From the NCBI GenBank assembly GCA_002284915.1, contig CP015606.1:1487613-1551612 (forward strand): 64,000 bases of DNA. The letters run 5' to 3'. A model generated the notes under the pieces. The model saw nothing but the letters and a program-made list of their open reading frames with translations, did no database searches and was not told where the DNA came from. The position numbers and the translations under genes are program-made. Source of the DNA: Actinobacteria bacterium IMCC26077. GTDB lineage: Bacteria; Actinomycetota; Actinomycetes; Nanopelagicales; Nanopelagicaceae. Each line of letters begins with the position of its first letter. Within the stretch, counting starts at the first letter, position 1. Of the stretch, positions 39,001 to 49,427 are shown piece by piece.

Positions 39001-40209
39001 GTGAAACTGCAGGAACTCCTCAAAGAGACATATGTCGGTCGCTTCTATTTCGCTCGCTTTGTTTCCAACGTCGGCAACGGTATGGCGCCAGTCGCGCTCG
39101 CATTCGCAGTACTTGATCTTCCCAACGGAAGCGCCACCCTGCTCGGAACAATCTTGGGTATCAATACCGTCGCACTCTTAGTGATGTTCCCTTTCGGTGG
39201 CGTGATTGCAGATCGGTATGGTCGAGCTAAATGGATCGCTTATGGCGATGTCCTTACTGCGCTCTTGCTCTTCTTTCAGGTTTCATTCTTTGCAACTGGA
39301 AATGTTCCGTTCTGGGTCTTTCTCATCGTAAACATCGGTTGTGGACTCTTGCTCGGAATCTGGTGGCCAGCATTTAACGGGGTACTACCTGCACTCTTGC
39401 CAAATCAAGCGCTACAAAAAGCAAATGCACTCAATAACATGTTTTCGAACACTGCGTTGATCATCGGCGCCGCACTTGCTGGAATCTTGGTTAGCACCTT
39501 TGGAAGTACTTTTGCGCTCGGGGTAGATGCGGCGACCTTTCTTATCGCTGGAGTCGTGGTCTATACCTTCAAGCACGTCACTTCACCCATGAAGGTAGTC
39601 GAGAACACAGTCCTCCATGATCTAAAGGAGGGTTGGCGAGTATTCACTTCATTCCGGTGGTTAGTTGTTATCGATATCTGCTTTGCATTTATCGTCATGT
39701 CCTGGGCTGCTGGCGAAAATGTTCTTGGCCCACTTGTCGCCAAAGAGAAATTCGATGGCGCAAAATCTTGGTCGTTGGTGCTTACAGCAGTGTCAGTCGG
39801 TTTGATTGTTGGATCTGTGATCGCGATGCGATTTCACCCAAAGTATCCGATGTTCACGATGATGTGTCTCACGGTATTTCTGGCTATCTATATTTGGACG
39901 ATTGCGCATCCCCAACCGCTATGGGTAATTATCATCGCTGCCTTCGTCTGGGGAATCGTCTTTGACTTATGGAAAACCATTTGGGATACCGCGCTGCAGA
40001 CACGAATTCCTCGCGAGGCGCTCTCTCGAGTAGCTGCTTACGACGGAGTCATAGTGATGCTCTTTAGACCAGTTGGGTTGGCGTTGGCAGGCCCATTCGC
40101 CGAGAAGTTTGGGGTCGAAGCAACCTTAAATGGCGCTGCTCTTTTAGTGATTATCGCAATCCTCTTCTCATTACTCTTTCCCGAGGTGCGAAAGTTCGAA
40201 CGGTTGTAA
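39001..40209 (+). CDS. MFS transporter
   Basis: A 402-residue protein with about twelve membrane segments. FGGVIADRYGRAKWIAYGD is the loop-2/3 MFS signature, and LPNQALQKANALNNMFSNTALIIGAALAG resembles the MFS_3/enterobactin-exporter group. It is probably an efflux carrier; the cargo is unknown. The start is GTG, 31 bp after the tRNA-Leu gene, with no obvious promoter between, so it may be read through from the tRNA transcript. It is convergent with rdgB. Confidence 0.82.
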   Translation: MKLQELLKETYVGRFYFARFVSNVGNGMAPVALAFAVLDLPNGSATLLGTILGINTVALLVMFPFGGVIADRYGRAKWIAYGDVLTALLLFFQVSFFATGNVPFWVFLIVNIGCGLLLGIWWPAFNGVLPALLPNQALQKANALNNMFSNTALIIGAALAGILVSTFGSTFALGVDAATFLIAGVVVYTFKHVTSPMKVVENTVLHDLKEGWRVFTSFRWLVVIDICFAFIVMSWAAGENVLGPLVAKEKFDGAKSWSLVLTAVSVGLIVGSVIAMRFHPKYPMFTMMCLTVFLAIYIWTIAHPQPLWVIIIAAFVWGIVFDLWKTIWDTALQTRIPREALSRVAAYDGVIVMLFRPVGLALAGPFAEKFGVEATLNGAALLVIIAILFSLLFPEVRKFERL

Positions 40210-40212
40210 GAG

Positions 40213-40818
40213 CTACTGCTCCCAAGAAGCCCGCTCACTTGAGATTATCTGTGCCAGCTCTCGCATCGCTTTACCTCGATGGCTAATGGAATCTTTGAGG
40301 TCAGGCGCCATCTCGCCGGTAGTCTGCGCAAAACCTTCCGGAACGAAGATTGGGTCATATCCGAAACCATTCGCCCCGCGCGGTTGTGAGATAAGTTCGC
40401 CAACCATCTCCGCTCGTATGACCTTTTGATAACCATTCGGTGCAACGAATGCTGCTGCACACACGAACTGGGCTCTTCGGTTGGCGATCCCTTCCATTTC
40501 GCGAAGCACCTTCTGAAGATTTGCTTCATCATCTCCATGTACTCCGCTATATCGTGCCGAATAGATGCCGGGTGCACCCTTGAGATGATCGACCGCCAAT
40601 CCACTGTCATCTGCGATTGCAGGAAGTTTGGTAAATCGAGAGACCGCTACAGCTTTCAAGAGCGCATTGCCCTCGAAGGAATCTTCAGTCTCATCGACAT
40701 CAGCTAGTTCGGGAAAATTATCAGTGCCCAGGAGTTCTACTTCAGGCAATTCATGCGCAAAGATTCGCGCGAGCTCCCTAATCTTTCCTTTGTTCCGGGT
40801 TGCTAGAACTATCTGCAC
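40213..40818 (-). CDS. rdgB: XTP/dITP pyrophosphatase (HAM1 family)
   Basis: A 201-residue house-cleaning enzyme that hydrolyses dITP, XTP and related nucleotides. Motifs are ATRNKGKIRELARIF, DDSGLAVDHLKGAPGIYSARYSG and GFGYDPIFVPEG, with SHRGKAM near the end. The start is GTG, directly after the rph stop. It is the last gene of the mec-cysO-cysM-murI-rph-rdgB run. Confidence 0.95.
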   Translation of the reverse strand: MQIVLATRNKGKIRELARIFAHELPEVELLGTDNFPELADVDETEDSFEGNALLKAVAVSRFTKLPAIADDSGLAVDHLKGAPGIYSARYSGVHGDDEANLQKVLREMEGIANRRAQFVCAAAFVAPNGYQKVIRAEMVGELISQPRGANGFGYDPIFVPEGFAQTTGEMAPDLKDSISHRGKAMRELAQIISSERASWEQ

Positions 40819-41547
40819 TTAGCTGAGGGCCTTCTTCTGCAACAACGCCAATTCTTGACAACCCTTTAATGCTAAATCCAAGAGATTATCGAGAAGGGCG
40901 CGATCGAACGGATCCCGCTCTGCAGTTCCCTGTACTTCAACGAACTTTCCGGAACCAGTACATACGACATTCATATCAGTCTCGGCCCGAACGTCTTCTT
41001 CGTAGCAGAGATCAAGGGTCGGTTGACCATCGATGATTCCTACTGAGATGGCGGCAATCGAATCGGTAATTGGCGATTTGACCACTATCCCCTTCGCGAT
41101 CGCCCACGTCATCGCATCCGAGAGCGCCACATATGCTCCGGTTATCGCAGCGGTCCGAGTGCCACCATCTGCTTGAAGCACATCGCAATCAAGGATGACC
41201 GTGTTCTCGCCAAGTGCAGACATATCAATGATCGAACGAAGCGAGCGCCCAATCAATCGGGAGATCTCTTGGGTCCGTCCGCCTAACTTGCCCTTCACGC
41301 TCTCGCGGTCTGAGCGGGTATGCGTTGCCCGAGGGAGCATCGAGTACTCCGCAGTCACCCATCCTTTACCTTGCCCTTGCATCCAGCGCGGCACGCCCTC
41401 GGTGAAGGAAGCGGTGCAGAGCACTCTGGTCTTGCCAAATTCCACGAGTACCGAACCCTCGGGGTGTTCTGACCACCCTCGGGTGAAGCGAACTTCACGT
41501 AGTTGATTATGAGATCTCGCATCGCTACGCGATTTACTACTTGTCAT
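40819..41547 (-). CDS. rph: Ribonuclease PH
   Basis: A 242-residue phosphorolytic exoribonuclease that trims tRNA 3' ends. [40 protein letters not shown] and the [14 protein letters not shown] phosphate-binding motif are typical. Its ATG overlaps the murI stop (ATGA). Confidence 0.96.
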   Translation of the reverse strand: MTSSKSRSDARSHNQLREVRFTRGWSEHPEGSVLVEFGKTRVLCTASFTEGVPRWMQGQGKGWVTAEYSMLPRATHTRSDRESVKGKLGGRTQEISRLIGRSLRSIIDMSALGENTVILDCDVLQADGGTRTAAITGAYVALSDAMTWAIAKGIVVKSPITDSIAAISVGIIDGQPTLDLCYEEDVRAETDMNVVCTGSGKFVEVQGTAERDPFDRALLDNLLDLALKGCQELALLQKKALS

Positions 41548-42359
41548 AACGTAAGGGTATCCACACTTCGTACCTCAGGTCCCAAGAAGCGACGAGCGAG
41601 CGCCGAGAAAGTTCGAGTATCGCCGGTGGCAAGGAAGCGATGGGTTGGTGGGGTTGAGTGATTGCGACGTTCTAATCCAGCATCTGCAAGCGTTCGATAG
41701 AGATCCTTTGCTGTCTCTTCAGCGCTAGAGACGAGCGTGACTTTTTCGCCAACGACATACGAGATGATTCCGGTGAGTAACGGGTAATGAGTGCAACCCA
41801 ACACCAACGTATCTACGTCAGCTTCGATGATGGGCTTTAGATAATCTTCCGCGATTTTCAAAATCTCCCTACCAGATGTCTCGCCGCGTTCGACATAGGA
41901 GACAAAGAGTGGACAGGCGACCAAAGTAATCTGAAGTTGTGGCGCGGCTGCAAAAGCATCAACGTATGCTCGCGAATCAATTGTCGTCTGCGTACCGATA
42001 ACTCCAACTTTCCCATTGCGCGTAGCGGCAACAGCGCGCCGAACAGCAGGTTGGATTACTTCGATTACTGGAATGTCGTAGCGCTCTCGAGCATCGCGTA
42101 ACATTGCTGCACTTGCAGTGTTGCAGGCAATAACAATCGCTTTCACGCCCTGAGCGACCAAGTTATCCATGATCTCTAAAGCGAACGAACGCACTTCCGC
42201 AAGTTGGCGTGGTCCGTAGGGTCCGCGCGCGGTATCCCCCACGTAGAGAATGGGCTCATTGGGTAATTGATCCAAGATTGCTCGAGCAACGGTGAGGCCA
42301 CCAACGCCAGAATCAAAGACGCCAATCGGGGAATTGGGATCGACTGCGGCCGAGTTCAT
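41544..42359 (-). CDS. murI: Glutamate racemase
   Basis: A 271-residue cofactor-independent racemase supplying D-glutamate for peptidoglycan. [12 protein letters not shown] is the N-terminal motif, and the two catalytic Cys lie in [12 protein letters not shown] and LGCTHYPLL. An ATG start follows the cysM stop by 9 bp, with a TAGGCT box 6 nt before it. Confidence 0.95.
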   Translation of the reverse strand: MNSAAVDPNSPIGVFDSGVGGLTVARAILDQLPNEPILYVGDTARGPYGPRQLAEVRSFALEIMDNLVAQGVKAIVIACNTASAAMLRDARERYDIPVIEVIQPAVRRAVAATRNGKVGVIGTQTTIDSRAYVDAFAAAPQLQITLVACPLFVSYVERGETSGREILKIAEDYLKPIIEADVDTLVLGCTHYPLLTGIISYVVGEKVTLVSSAEETAKDLYRTLADAGLERRNHSTPPTHRFLATGDTRTFSALARRFLGPEVRSVDTLTL

Positions 42360-42368
42360 AAGCCGAGC

Positions 42369-43614
<1,246 letters not shown>

Positions 43615-43640
43615 AGTATTCCGCAGAGCGTGCAACGACG

Positions 43641-44060
43641 CTAATCGCCGATGATCTCTACCGGTTCTTCCGTAACGACGCCATCGATGATGCGAAAAGA
43701 ACGGAATTCGCTTCTAGGTGCAATCTCTTCGCGTGTAGAGAGAAGTACGTAATGCGCCCCAGGTTCACCGGCGTAGGCGATATCCGTTCGAGAAGGGTAT
43801 GCCTCAGTCGAGGTGTGGGAGTGATAGATCACTGCCAGGGTTTCGTCGCGATCATCAAGTTCGCGATAGAGCTGCAGGAGCGCTTTCGATTCGAACTCAT
43901 AGAAGGTCGGTGAATAGGCCGAGTTCTCCATCGGAATATGGCGGGTGGGCAAAGGCTCGCTCGCCGGTCCCGTGATTACCCCGCACGCCTCAATGGGATG
44001 CTCCCGTTCGGCGTGCTCCCAGAGGGCGGCAACGAGCTCGGCGCGGATACGTAGGGCCAT
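43641..44060 (-). CDS. mec: Mec-type JAMM metalloprotease
   Basis: A 139-residue JAMM/MPN+ zinc peptidase. Glu24 (PIEACG) and His80, His82, Ser90 and Asp93 in HSHTSTEAYPSRTD complete the metal and catalytic set. The mycobacterial orthologue releases cysteine from the CysO-cysteine adduct. It is the first gene of the cysO-cysM-murI-rph-rdgB run and divergent from actinorhodopsin. Removal of the CysO tail by this enzyme is an inference suggested by related JAMM proteins that trim sulfur carriers. Confidence 0.93.
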   Translation of the reverse strand: MALRIRAELVAALWEHAEREHPIEACGVITGPASEPLPTRHIPMENSAYSPTFYEFESKALLQLYRELDDRDETLAVIYHSHTSTEAYPSRTDIAYAGEPGAHYVLLSTREEIAPRSEFRSFRIIDGVVTEEPVEIIGD

Positions 44061-44067
44061 GGACAGA

Positions 44068-44073
44068 AGGGTA
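44068..44073 (-). promoter_or_regulatory. Leaderless -10 hexamer for mec
   Basis: Minus-strand TACCCT followed by 7 nt and the mec ATG. A perfect inverted repeat GGGCGC-TAG-GCGCCC lies just upstream at 44076-44090. Confidence 0.45.
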
Positions 44074-44075
44074 CG

Positions 44076-44090
44076 GGGCGCTAGGCGCCC
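44076..44090. promoter_or_regulatory. Inverted repeat adjoining the mec promoter
   Basis: GGGCGC and GCGCCC flank a 3-base TAG centre, 2 bp upstream of the mec -10 box. The position suits an operator between -35 and -10, or a DNA hairpin. Confidence 0.4.
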
Positions 44091-44225
44091 GCATCGCAGC
44101 GAAACTGAAGGGCTTTATGTCCGATTTGAGTAGATAATTTATTAAAAAAGTTTATCTAAAAGAGCCATTTTAGCTGGCGTAAATGTGACCTAAGCCCCAA
44201 ACTTAAGGTGAACAGGCGCTTAAAG

Positions 44226-44308
44226 AGCCAGACCGTTGATATCGGGGCCTGGCTTGGCCGGCGCCTCCCGGTGGGAAAAATCCCTCGGGGCACAACCACA
44301 ACGGAAGG
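44226..44308 (+). promoter_or_regulatory. Structured 5' leader of actinorhodopsin
   Basis: Two hairpins precede the gene. The first pairs AGCCAG with CTGGCT and CCG with CGG around TTGATAT (44226-44254). The second pairs CCCG..GGGA with TCCC..CGGG around an AAAA loop (44267-44289). GGAAGG (44303-44308), 10 nt before the ATG, is the likely ribosome-binding site. The AT-rich stretch 44126-44160 is the probable promoter region. There is no U-tract, so any control is likely at translation or mRNA stability. Confidence 0.45.
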
Positions 44309-44318
44309 CATTAACTCT

Positions 44319-45086
44319 ATGTCAAATGCTGTCGCACTAACCGAGGGCCAATTTAACTGGATCTACAACACCCTCTCATTTGGCCTCATCAGCATGATCG
44401 CATGCACCGTGTACACCTTGGTGTCACAACCTCGCGTACTTCCTAAGTACCGCAAGGCGCTCGTCCTCTCCTCAATGGTTACCTTCATCGCTGGTTACCA
44501 CTACTGGAGAATCTTCAACTCATTCCACGAGGCTGCTGGAGATGGCTTTAGCATCACCATCAAGGGCTCCAACAATGCATTCAACGAGGCATATCGCTAC
44601 GTTGACTGGATTCTCACCGTGCCACTACTTCTTGTTGAGGCAATCGCTGTATTGGCGCTTGCAAAGGAAGTTGCTGCATCACTCACCACTCGCCTTGTCA
44701 TCGCATCTGCGTTGATGATCGGTCTTGGTTACCCAGGTGAAATCTCGATGGAAAACAACACCAAAGTTCTATGGGGCGTTCTTTCAACAATCCCATTCGT
44801 TTACATCCTCTATGTACTCTTCCGCGAGCTTGGCGCATCACTCGAGCGTCAACCAGCGGGCGTAGCAGCGACCGTCGGTCGTCTACGTCTTCTCCTCATC
44901 GGTACATGGGGCGTTTATCCAATCTCCTATCTCTTCCCAATCTTGGGAATCGAAGGAACCGATGCATTCGTATGGCGCCAGACTGGCTACACCATTGCGG
45001 ACATCTTGGCGAAGTGCGTCTTCGGACTCACGATCTACAAGATCGCACGTATGAAGTCTGCTGCAGAAGGAATGAAGGAAGATTAA
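44319..45086 (+). CDS. Actinorhodopsin, light-driven proton pump
   Basis: A 255-residue seven-helix microbial rhodopsin of the xanthorhodopsin/actinorhodopsin clade. In helix C, YVDWILTVPLLLVE gives acceptor Asp96, Thr100 and donor Glu107, the DTE set of outward proton pumps. Leu104 is at the green-absorbing tuning site. His61 in GYHYWR is the Asp partner, and Lys232 in YTIADILAKCVFG binds retinal. Gly153 in LWGVLST matches the fenestration glycine that lets a carotenoid antenna bind in xanthorhodopsin. The ATG at 44319 was chosen by homology; the frame is open upstream through the leader. No retinal synthesis gene is nearby. Confidence 0.96.
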   Translation: MSNAVALTEGQFNWIYNTLSFGLISMIACTVYTLVSQPRVLPKYRKALVLSSMVTFIAGYHYWRIFNSFHEAAGDGFSITIKGSNNAFNEAYRYVDWILTVPLLLVEAIAVLALAKEVAASLTTRLVIASALMIGLGYPGEISMENNTKVLWGVLSTIPFVYILYVLFRELGASLERQPAGVAATVGRLRLLLIGTWGVYPISYLFPILGIEGTDAFVWRQTGYTIADILAKCVFGLTIYKIARMKSAAEGMKED

Positions 45087-45123
45087 TCTCTTCACATCAT
45101 TTCACTAGTTCATTACTAGTAAA

Positions 45124-45164
45124 GAACCGGGTAGGGAAACCTACCCGGTTCTTTTTTTTCTTTT
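45124..45164 (+). terminator. Strong intrinsic terminator after actinorhodopsin
   Basis: A perfect 12-bp stem (GAACCGGGTAGG / CCTACCCGGTTC) closed by a GAAA tetraloop is followed by eight T, then C and seven more T. It isolates the rhodopsin transcript. Confidence 0.95.
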
Positions 45165-45172
45165 TTTCTCGA

Positions 45173-45178
45173 TAAGAT
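45173..45178 (+). promoter_or_regulatory. Leaderless -10 hexamer for the class I amidotransferase
   Basis: TAAGAT followed by 6 nt and the ATG at 45185, immediately after the rhodopsin terminator. Confidence 0.5.
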
Positions 45179-45184
45179 TTAGCT

Positions 45185-45910
45185 ATGTCAAAGCGGGTTC
45201 TCTTCATCGAACACGACCACGTCAGTCCCACCGGACCACTTGGCGAACGCTTCGTCGATCATGGTTTCGAGATCTCTTCCGTTGCCGTGGTTCCCGCAGA
45301 TAAATTCGAAACGCCAAATGTTTCGGTGGCCTGGCCAGAGTTCACTGATTTTGACGTTGTGATTCCACTCGGTTCTCCTTGGGGCGTTTGGGAGGATGAA
45401 CGAATCGGTAATTGGCTATTGCCAGAGCTAAAACATGTACGGAAAGCCCATGATGCGGGCGTGCCGATCATGGGTATCTGCTTCGGCGGCCAGCTGATGG
45501 CGCGGGCTCTTGGTGGCCGCGTTGAACGCGCGGAGCGCGCTGAGGTGGGCTGGCTCACTATCGAAAGTACCTCTGCCAATCTGCCGAGTGGTCCATGGTT
45601 TCAATATCACTGGGATCGGTGGCACACCCCGGCGATCGCAACAGAGATTGCTCGTACCTCAGTAGGACCGCAGGCATTTATCGCTGGGCGAACACTTGCG
45701 CTCCAGTTTCACCCTGAGATCAACTTAGAGATTCTCGATCTTTGGCTCGCCATGGATGGTGGTTGCGCAGAAGTTGAGAGCGTAGGCATCGACCCTGAGG
45801 CGCTCCGCGAAGAGACCAAAAGCGTGCAAGAACAAGCCCGAGTACGCACTCATGCGCTCGTTGATTACTTCCTTAACAGTATTGCGCCATCAACTCCTAC
45901 AGTGGAGTGA
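45185..45910 (+). CDS. Class I glutamine amidotransferase-like protein
   Basis: A 241-residue protein with a class I GATase fold: MGICFGGQLMA holds the nucleophile Cys99, and LQFHPEI the His/Glu pair. It resembles free-standing GMP-synthase-like amidotransferases. With a glutamine-synthetase-like ligase, aldehyde dehydrogenase and amino acid permease facing it, it could hydrolyse gamma-glutamyl intermediates as PuuD does, but the sequence alone does not prove this. Its 3' end overlaps the convergent SDR gene by 14 bases. Confidence 0.8.
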   Translation: MSKRVLFIEHDHVSPTGPLGERFVDHGFEISSVAVVPADKFETPNVSVAWPEFTDFDVVIPLGSPWGVWEDERIGNWLLPELKHVRKAHDAGVPIMGICFGGQLMARALGGRVERAERAEVGWLTIESTSANLPSGPWFQYHWDRWHTPAIATEIARTSVGPQAFIAGRTLALQFHPEINLEILDLWLAMDGGCAEVESVGIDPEALREETKSVQEQARVRTHALVDYFLNSIAPSTPTVE

Positions 45911-46664
45911 CATACGCTCCTGAGATGCCGCCATCGACTAAGAAGTTCGATGCCGTGATGAAGGATGAATCATCGCTAGCCAAAAATGCTACGGCAGCTG
46001 CAATCTCTGAGGCATCGGCGAATCGTCCCATCGGAATATGCACTAGGCGACGGGCTGCGCGCTCCTTATCTTTCGCAAAGAGCTCTTGAAGGAGCGGTGT
46101 GTTTACTGGCCCAGGTGAGAGCGCATTAACTCGGATTCCCTCACGAGCGAACTGCACACCAAGCTCTCTGCTCATCGAAAGTACGCCACCTTTAGACGCC
46201 GTGTAAGAAATCTGTGAGGTTGCAGCGCCCATCGTTGCGACGAAGGAGGCAGTGTTGATGATCGAGCCTTTTCCAGCCTTTTGCATATAGGGCAAGACTT
46301 CTTTGCAGCAGAGATAGACGCTAGTGAGATTAACTTCCTGAACTCGACGCCAGGCATCAATTCCGGTCGTGAGGATGGAATCATCATCGGGAGGTGAGAT
46401 ACCGGCGTTGTTGAAGGCGATATCGATTCGACCATAGGTATCGAAGGCAACCTTGTACATATTTGCCACCTCGCTCTGATTGGTGACATCGGCCTTTACA
46501 TAGATGCCCTTGACTTCATCAGCTATCGCCTGGCCACTCTCAGGGTTGGTGTCAACGACGACAACTTTTGCACCTTCTGCTGCAAACCGAAGCGCCGTCG
46601 CTTTACCAATACCGCTGCCAGCTCCGGTAATAACTGCAACTCGTCCCTCTAGTCTTTTACTCAT
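45897..46664 (-). CDS. SDR family oxidoreductase
   Basis: A 255-residue classical short-chain dehydrogenase. TGAGSGIGKATA is the cofactor loop, NNAGISPP follows, and the catalytic Ser-Tyr-Lys appears as the YTASKGG region with Ser upstream. The Asp after beta-2 (VVDTN) suggests NAD rather than NADP. It closes a minus-strand run with an aldehyde dehydrogenase, a glutamine-synthetase-like enzyme and a permease, so a role in oxidising an amine-derived alcohol is possible. Confidence 0.85.
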   Translation of the reverse strand: MSKRLEGRVAVITGAGSGIGKATALRFAAEGAKVVVVDTNPESGQAIADEVKGIYVKADVTNQSEVANMYKVAFDTYGRIDIAFNNAGISPPDDDSILTTGIDAWRRVQEVNLTSVYLCCKEVLPYMQKAGKGSIINTASFVATMGAATSQISYTASKGGVLSMSRELGVQFAREGIRVNALSPGPVNTPLLQELFAKDKERAARRLVHIPMGRFADASEIAAAVAFLASDDSSFITASNFLVDGGISGAYVTPL

Positions 46665-46683
46665 CTTCTCTGCTTTCTCTCGC

Positions 46684-48039
46684 TTATTCGGCTGTATTGA
46701 TGAAAACGTTCTTCACTTCGGTAAATGCATCGAGCGCATCCGGCCCGAGTTCTCGACCTAACCCTGATCGCTTGAAGCCACCAAATGGAGTCCAGAACCG
46801 AACTGATGAATTGGTGTTGATTGATAAGACTCCCACCTCAACTGCGCGCGCGACCCGAAGTGCGCGACCAATATTCTGCGACCAGATAGATCCGGAGAGC
46901 CCGTATTCAGTGTCATTTGCTTTAGCAATCGCATCAGCCTCATCATCAAATGGCAGCACGGAGACTACGGGTCCGAAGACCTCTTCCCGCCACGAGCGAG
47001 CTTGCGCATCTTTCGGCAAGAGAACCGTTGGCGCCATCCAGAAACCCTTACCAGTTGGCGCTGATCCAGTAAATGCAACCGGTTCATCGAGGTAGCTCTG
47101 CACCGTCTCAAGTTGTTTCTTCGAAATTAGTGGGCCCATTTCGGAGCTCTCTAGATTGGGATCTTCGACCCGCACATTCTTGACCGCGCGCTCGAAGTGC
47201 TCCATAAATTTATCGAAAGCGGAGCGTTGTACGAGAATCCGAGTACGCGCACAGCAATCTTGACCAGCATTATCAAATACAGCATATGGTGCAGCAGCAG
47301 CAGCCTTTTCTAGATCGCTATCAGCGAAGATGATGTTTGCATTCTTCCCGCCAAGTTCAAGAGTCACTCGCTTAATCTGATCGGAACAACCAGCCATAAT
47401 CTGCTGTCCCACTGAGGTGGAACCGGTAAAGACGATCTTGCGGACCAGCGGGTGCGTTACAAATCGATTTCCCACAACGCTGCCTTTGCCAGGTAGAACT
47501 TGGAATACATCGGCAGGGATCCCTGATTTATGGGCAATCTCAGCAAGTTTCATCGCGGTAAGTGGTGTGTACTCGGCAGGCTTAAGCACCACCGTATTCC
47601 CCGCCGCTAGTGCAGGAGCAAAACCCCAACCGGCAATCGGCATCGGGAAGTTCCACGGAACGATGATTCCAACTACGCCAAGTGGTTCTTTAAATGTGAC
47701 GTCGATGCCATTGGGTACAGGAATCTGCTTGCCAAAGAGACGTTCCGGCGCAGCAGAGTAGTAATTGACTGTGTTGACGACGTTTCCGACCTCCCACACA
47801 GCATTGCCACGAGTATGTCCGGAGTTCTTGATTTCCAGGTCTGCCAACTCGCTCTTATGTGCCTCGATATTTCTCGCGAAATTACGGAGAATCTCAGCCC
47901 GCTCCCCTGGCGCAACTGCGCGCCACTTTGGGAAAGCCGCATGAGCTCTCGCTATCGCTTCATCAGTCGCTTCGAAAGAGGTGAGTTCGACAGTTGTGAC
48001 TAATGATTCATCTGCAGGATTGATTACTTGATAGTTCAA
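46684..48039 (-). CDS. Aldehyde dehydrogenase, PuuC-like by context
   Basis: A 451-residue NAD-dependent aldehyde dehydrogenase. VPWNFPMPIAGWG, KPAEYTPLTA, FTGSTSVGQQI, ELGGKNANIIFADSD with the general-base Glu and NAGQDCCARTRI with the catalytic Cys are intact, as is EEVFGPVVSVLPF. The TTG start (MNYQVINPADES) lies 2 nt after the stop of the glutamine-synthetase-like gene and behind an AAGG site; a longer ORF start would overlap that gene. Position suggests oxidation of gamma-glutamyl-aminoaldehydes. Confidence 0.88.
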   Translation of the reverse strand: MNYQVINPADESLVTTVELTSFEATDEAIARAHAAFPKWRAVAPGERAEILRNFARNIEAHKSELADLEIKNSGHTRGNAVWEVGNVVNTVNYYSAAPERLFGKQIPVPNGIDVTFKEPLGVVGIIVPWNFPMPIAGWGFAPALAAGNTVVLKPAEYTPLTAMKLAEIAHKSGIPADVFQVLPGKGSVVGNRFVTHPLVRKIVFTGSTSVGQQIMAGCSDQIKRVTLELGGKNANIIFADSDLEKAAAAAPYAVFDNAGQDCCARTRILVQRSAFDKFMEHFERAVKNVRVEDPNLESSEMGPLISKKQLETVQSYLDEPVAFTGSAPTGKGFWMAPTVLLPKDAQARSWREEVFGPVVSVLPFDDEADAIAKANDTEYGLSGSIWSQNIGRALRVARAVEVGVLSINTNSSVRFWTPFGGFKRSGLGRELGPDALDAFTEVKNVFINTAE

Positions 48040-48041
48040 GA

Positions 48042-49400
48042 TTAGAACCTTTCGAAGTTTCGGTAACGCTCCCAATCAGTGACCGAACGATTGAAGGCGG
48101 CAAGCTCCACTTTAGCCATGTTTGCGTAATGATCTTGAACTTGAGCGCCGAAGACTTCACGTATCCAAGTCGATTCGCTCCACAGCTTGAGCGCCTCCTG
48201 CATCGTGCTCGGCACTCGGAGTGAATCTGATACGTAAGCATTGCCCTCGAAAGCAGGCTCAAGCGCCAACTTCTTGTTGATTCCATCGAGTCCAGCAGCC
48301 ATGATTCCCGCGATTGCAAGGTATGGATTGACATCGCCACCTGGGATTCGATTCTCAAGGCGCAGACTTGGCCCATGCCCCACTAATCGGAAGGCGCAGG
48401 TTCGGTTATCTCGCCCCCAACGAATCGCGGTCGGTGCGAAAGAACCTTCGACAAAGCGCTTATAGGAGTTGATATTTGGCGCGAACATCAAAGTCAGTTC
48501 GCGGGCATGAGCCAATTGGCCCGCGATAAATGAGCGACCCAATTCGCTAAGACCATGCGCCTGGTCTGCCTCATCACACATCGCCAACTCATCGCCCAAA
48601 CCTCGGAACGAGACATGCATATGCGAGGAGGAACCTTCGCGCTCATTGAATTTCGCCATGAAGGTAATTGATTGCCCGAATTGAGCTGCAATCTCTTTAG
48701 CGCCATTCTTATAGATGGAGTGGTTATCGCAAGAGGTCAGCGCATCGGAATACTTAAAAGCAATCTCATGTTGGCCGTAGTTGCACTCACCCTTAGCCGA
48801 TTCGACCGTCATTCCTGCACCGGCCATGCCAAGTCGAATCGCGCGCAAGATCGGCTCAACTCGTGCGCCACCAAGAATTGAATAATCCACATTGTAAAGA
48901 TTTGACGGAGTGAGTTCGCGATACCCCTTCTTCCACGCATCTTCATACGAATCATTGAAGAGAATGAATTCCAATTCGGTTCCCACGAGCGCCTTCATCC
49001 CAGCGTTGTTAAGTAGGTCTACCTGCTTGCGAAGGATCTGCCGTGGAGATGCGACTACATCTTTACCGTCTAACCAGAGCACATCGCAGAGCACAAGCGC
49101 AGCGCCCTCTTGCCAGGGAACTCTGCGGAGCGTCGATAGGTCTGGATGAAGGGCGAAATCTGCATAGCCAGCGTCCCAGGAGGACATCTCATACCCAGAA
49201 ACAGTATTCATATCGACATCGACAGCAAGGAGATAGTTACATCCTTCAGTTCCATGATGAAGTACTTCATCGATGAAGTAGGAACCATGGATTCTCTTGC
49301 CCACTAACCGACCTTGCATGTCGGTCATCGCGACAACCACTGTGTCAATCGATCCCGAAGCCACGCCGGCGCGAAGTTCTTCAACAGATAATGCAGCCAT
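48042..49400 (-). CDS. Glutamine-synthetase-like gamma-glutamyl-amine ligase
   Basis: A 452-residue glutamine synthetase family protein. The beta-grasp domain has MTDMQGRLVGKRIHG; the catalytic domain has GTELEFILF, KGECNYGQHEIAFKYSD, and the ammonia/substrate loop as EGSSSHMHVS rather than the GNGMH of true GlnA. The C-terminal part has RFVEGSFAPTAIRWGRDNR. No adenylylation Tyr motif is seen. These features fit PuuA/GlnA3/GlnA4-type ligases that attach glutamate to polyamines or ethanolamine. It is followed by an aldehyde dehydrogenase with a 2-nt gap. Confidence 0.87.
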   Translation of the reverse strand: MAALSVEELRAGVASGSIDTVVVAMTDMQGRLVGKRIHGSYFIDEVLHHGTEGCNYLLAVDVDMNTVSGYEMSSWDAGYADFALHPDLSTLRRVPWQEGAALVLCDVLWLDGKDVVASPRQILRKQVDLLNNAGMKALVGTELEFILFNDSYEDAWKKGYRELTPSNLYNVDYSILGGARVEPILRAIRLGMAGAGMTVESAKGECNYGQHEIAFKYSDALTSCDNHSIYKNGAKEIAAQFGQSITFMAKFNEREGSSSHMHVSFRGLGDELAMCDEADQAHGLSELGRSFIAGQLAHARELTLMFAPNINSYKRFVEGSFAPTAIRWGRDNRTCAFRLVGHGPSLRLENRIPGGDVNPYLAIAGIMAAGLDGINKKLALEPAFEGNAYVSDSLRVPSTMQEALKLWSESTWIREVFGAQVQDHYANMAKVELAAFNRSVTDWERYRNFERF

Positions 49401-49406
49401 GCCGGA

Positions 49407-49412
49407 AGTATT
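49407..49412 (-). promoter_or_regulatory. Possible -10 for the amine ligase operon
   Basis: Minus-strand AATACT, preceded by TGG, stands 6 nt before the ATG. It lies downstream of the permease terminator, so this gene needs its own promoter. Confidence 0.35.
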
Positions 49413-49427
49413 CCACGGCGGTAAAAC

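Noticed and set aside
38886..40209. Integrated element at tRNA-Leu
   Set aside because: The MFS gene follows the tRNA, but there is no integrase, no duplicated tRNA 3' end and no att-like repeat.
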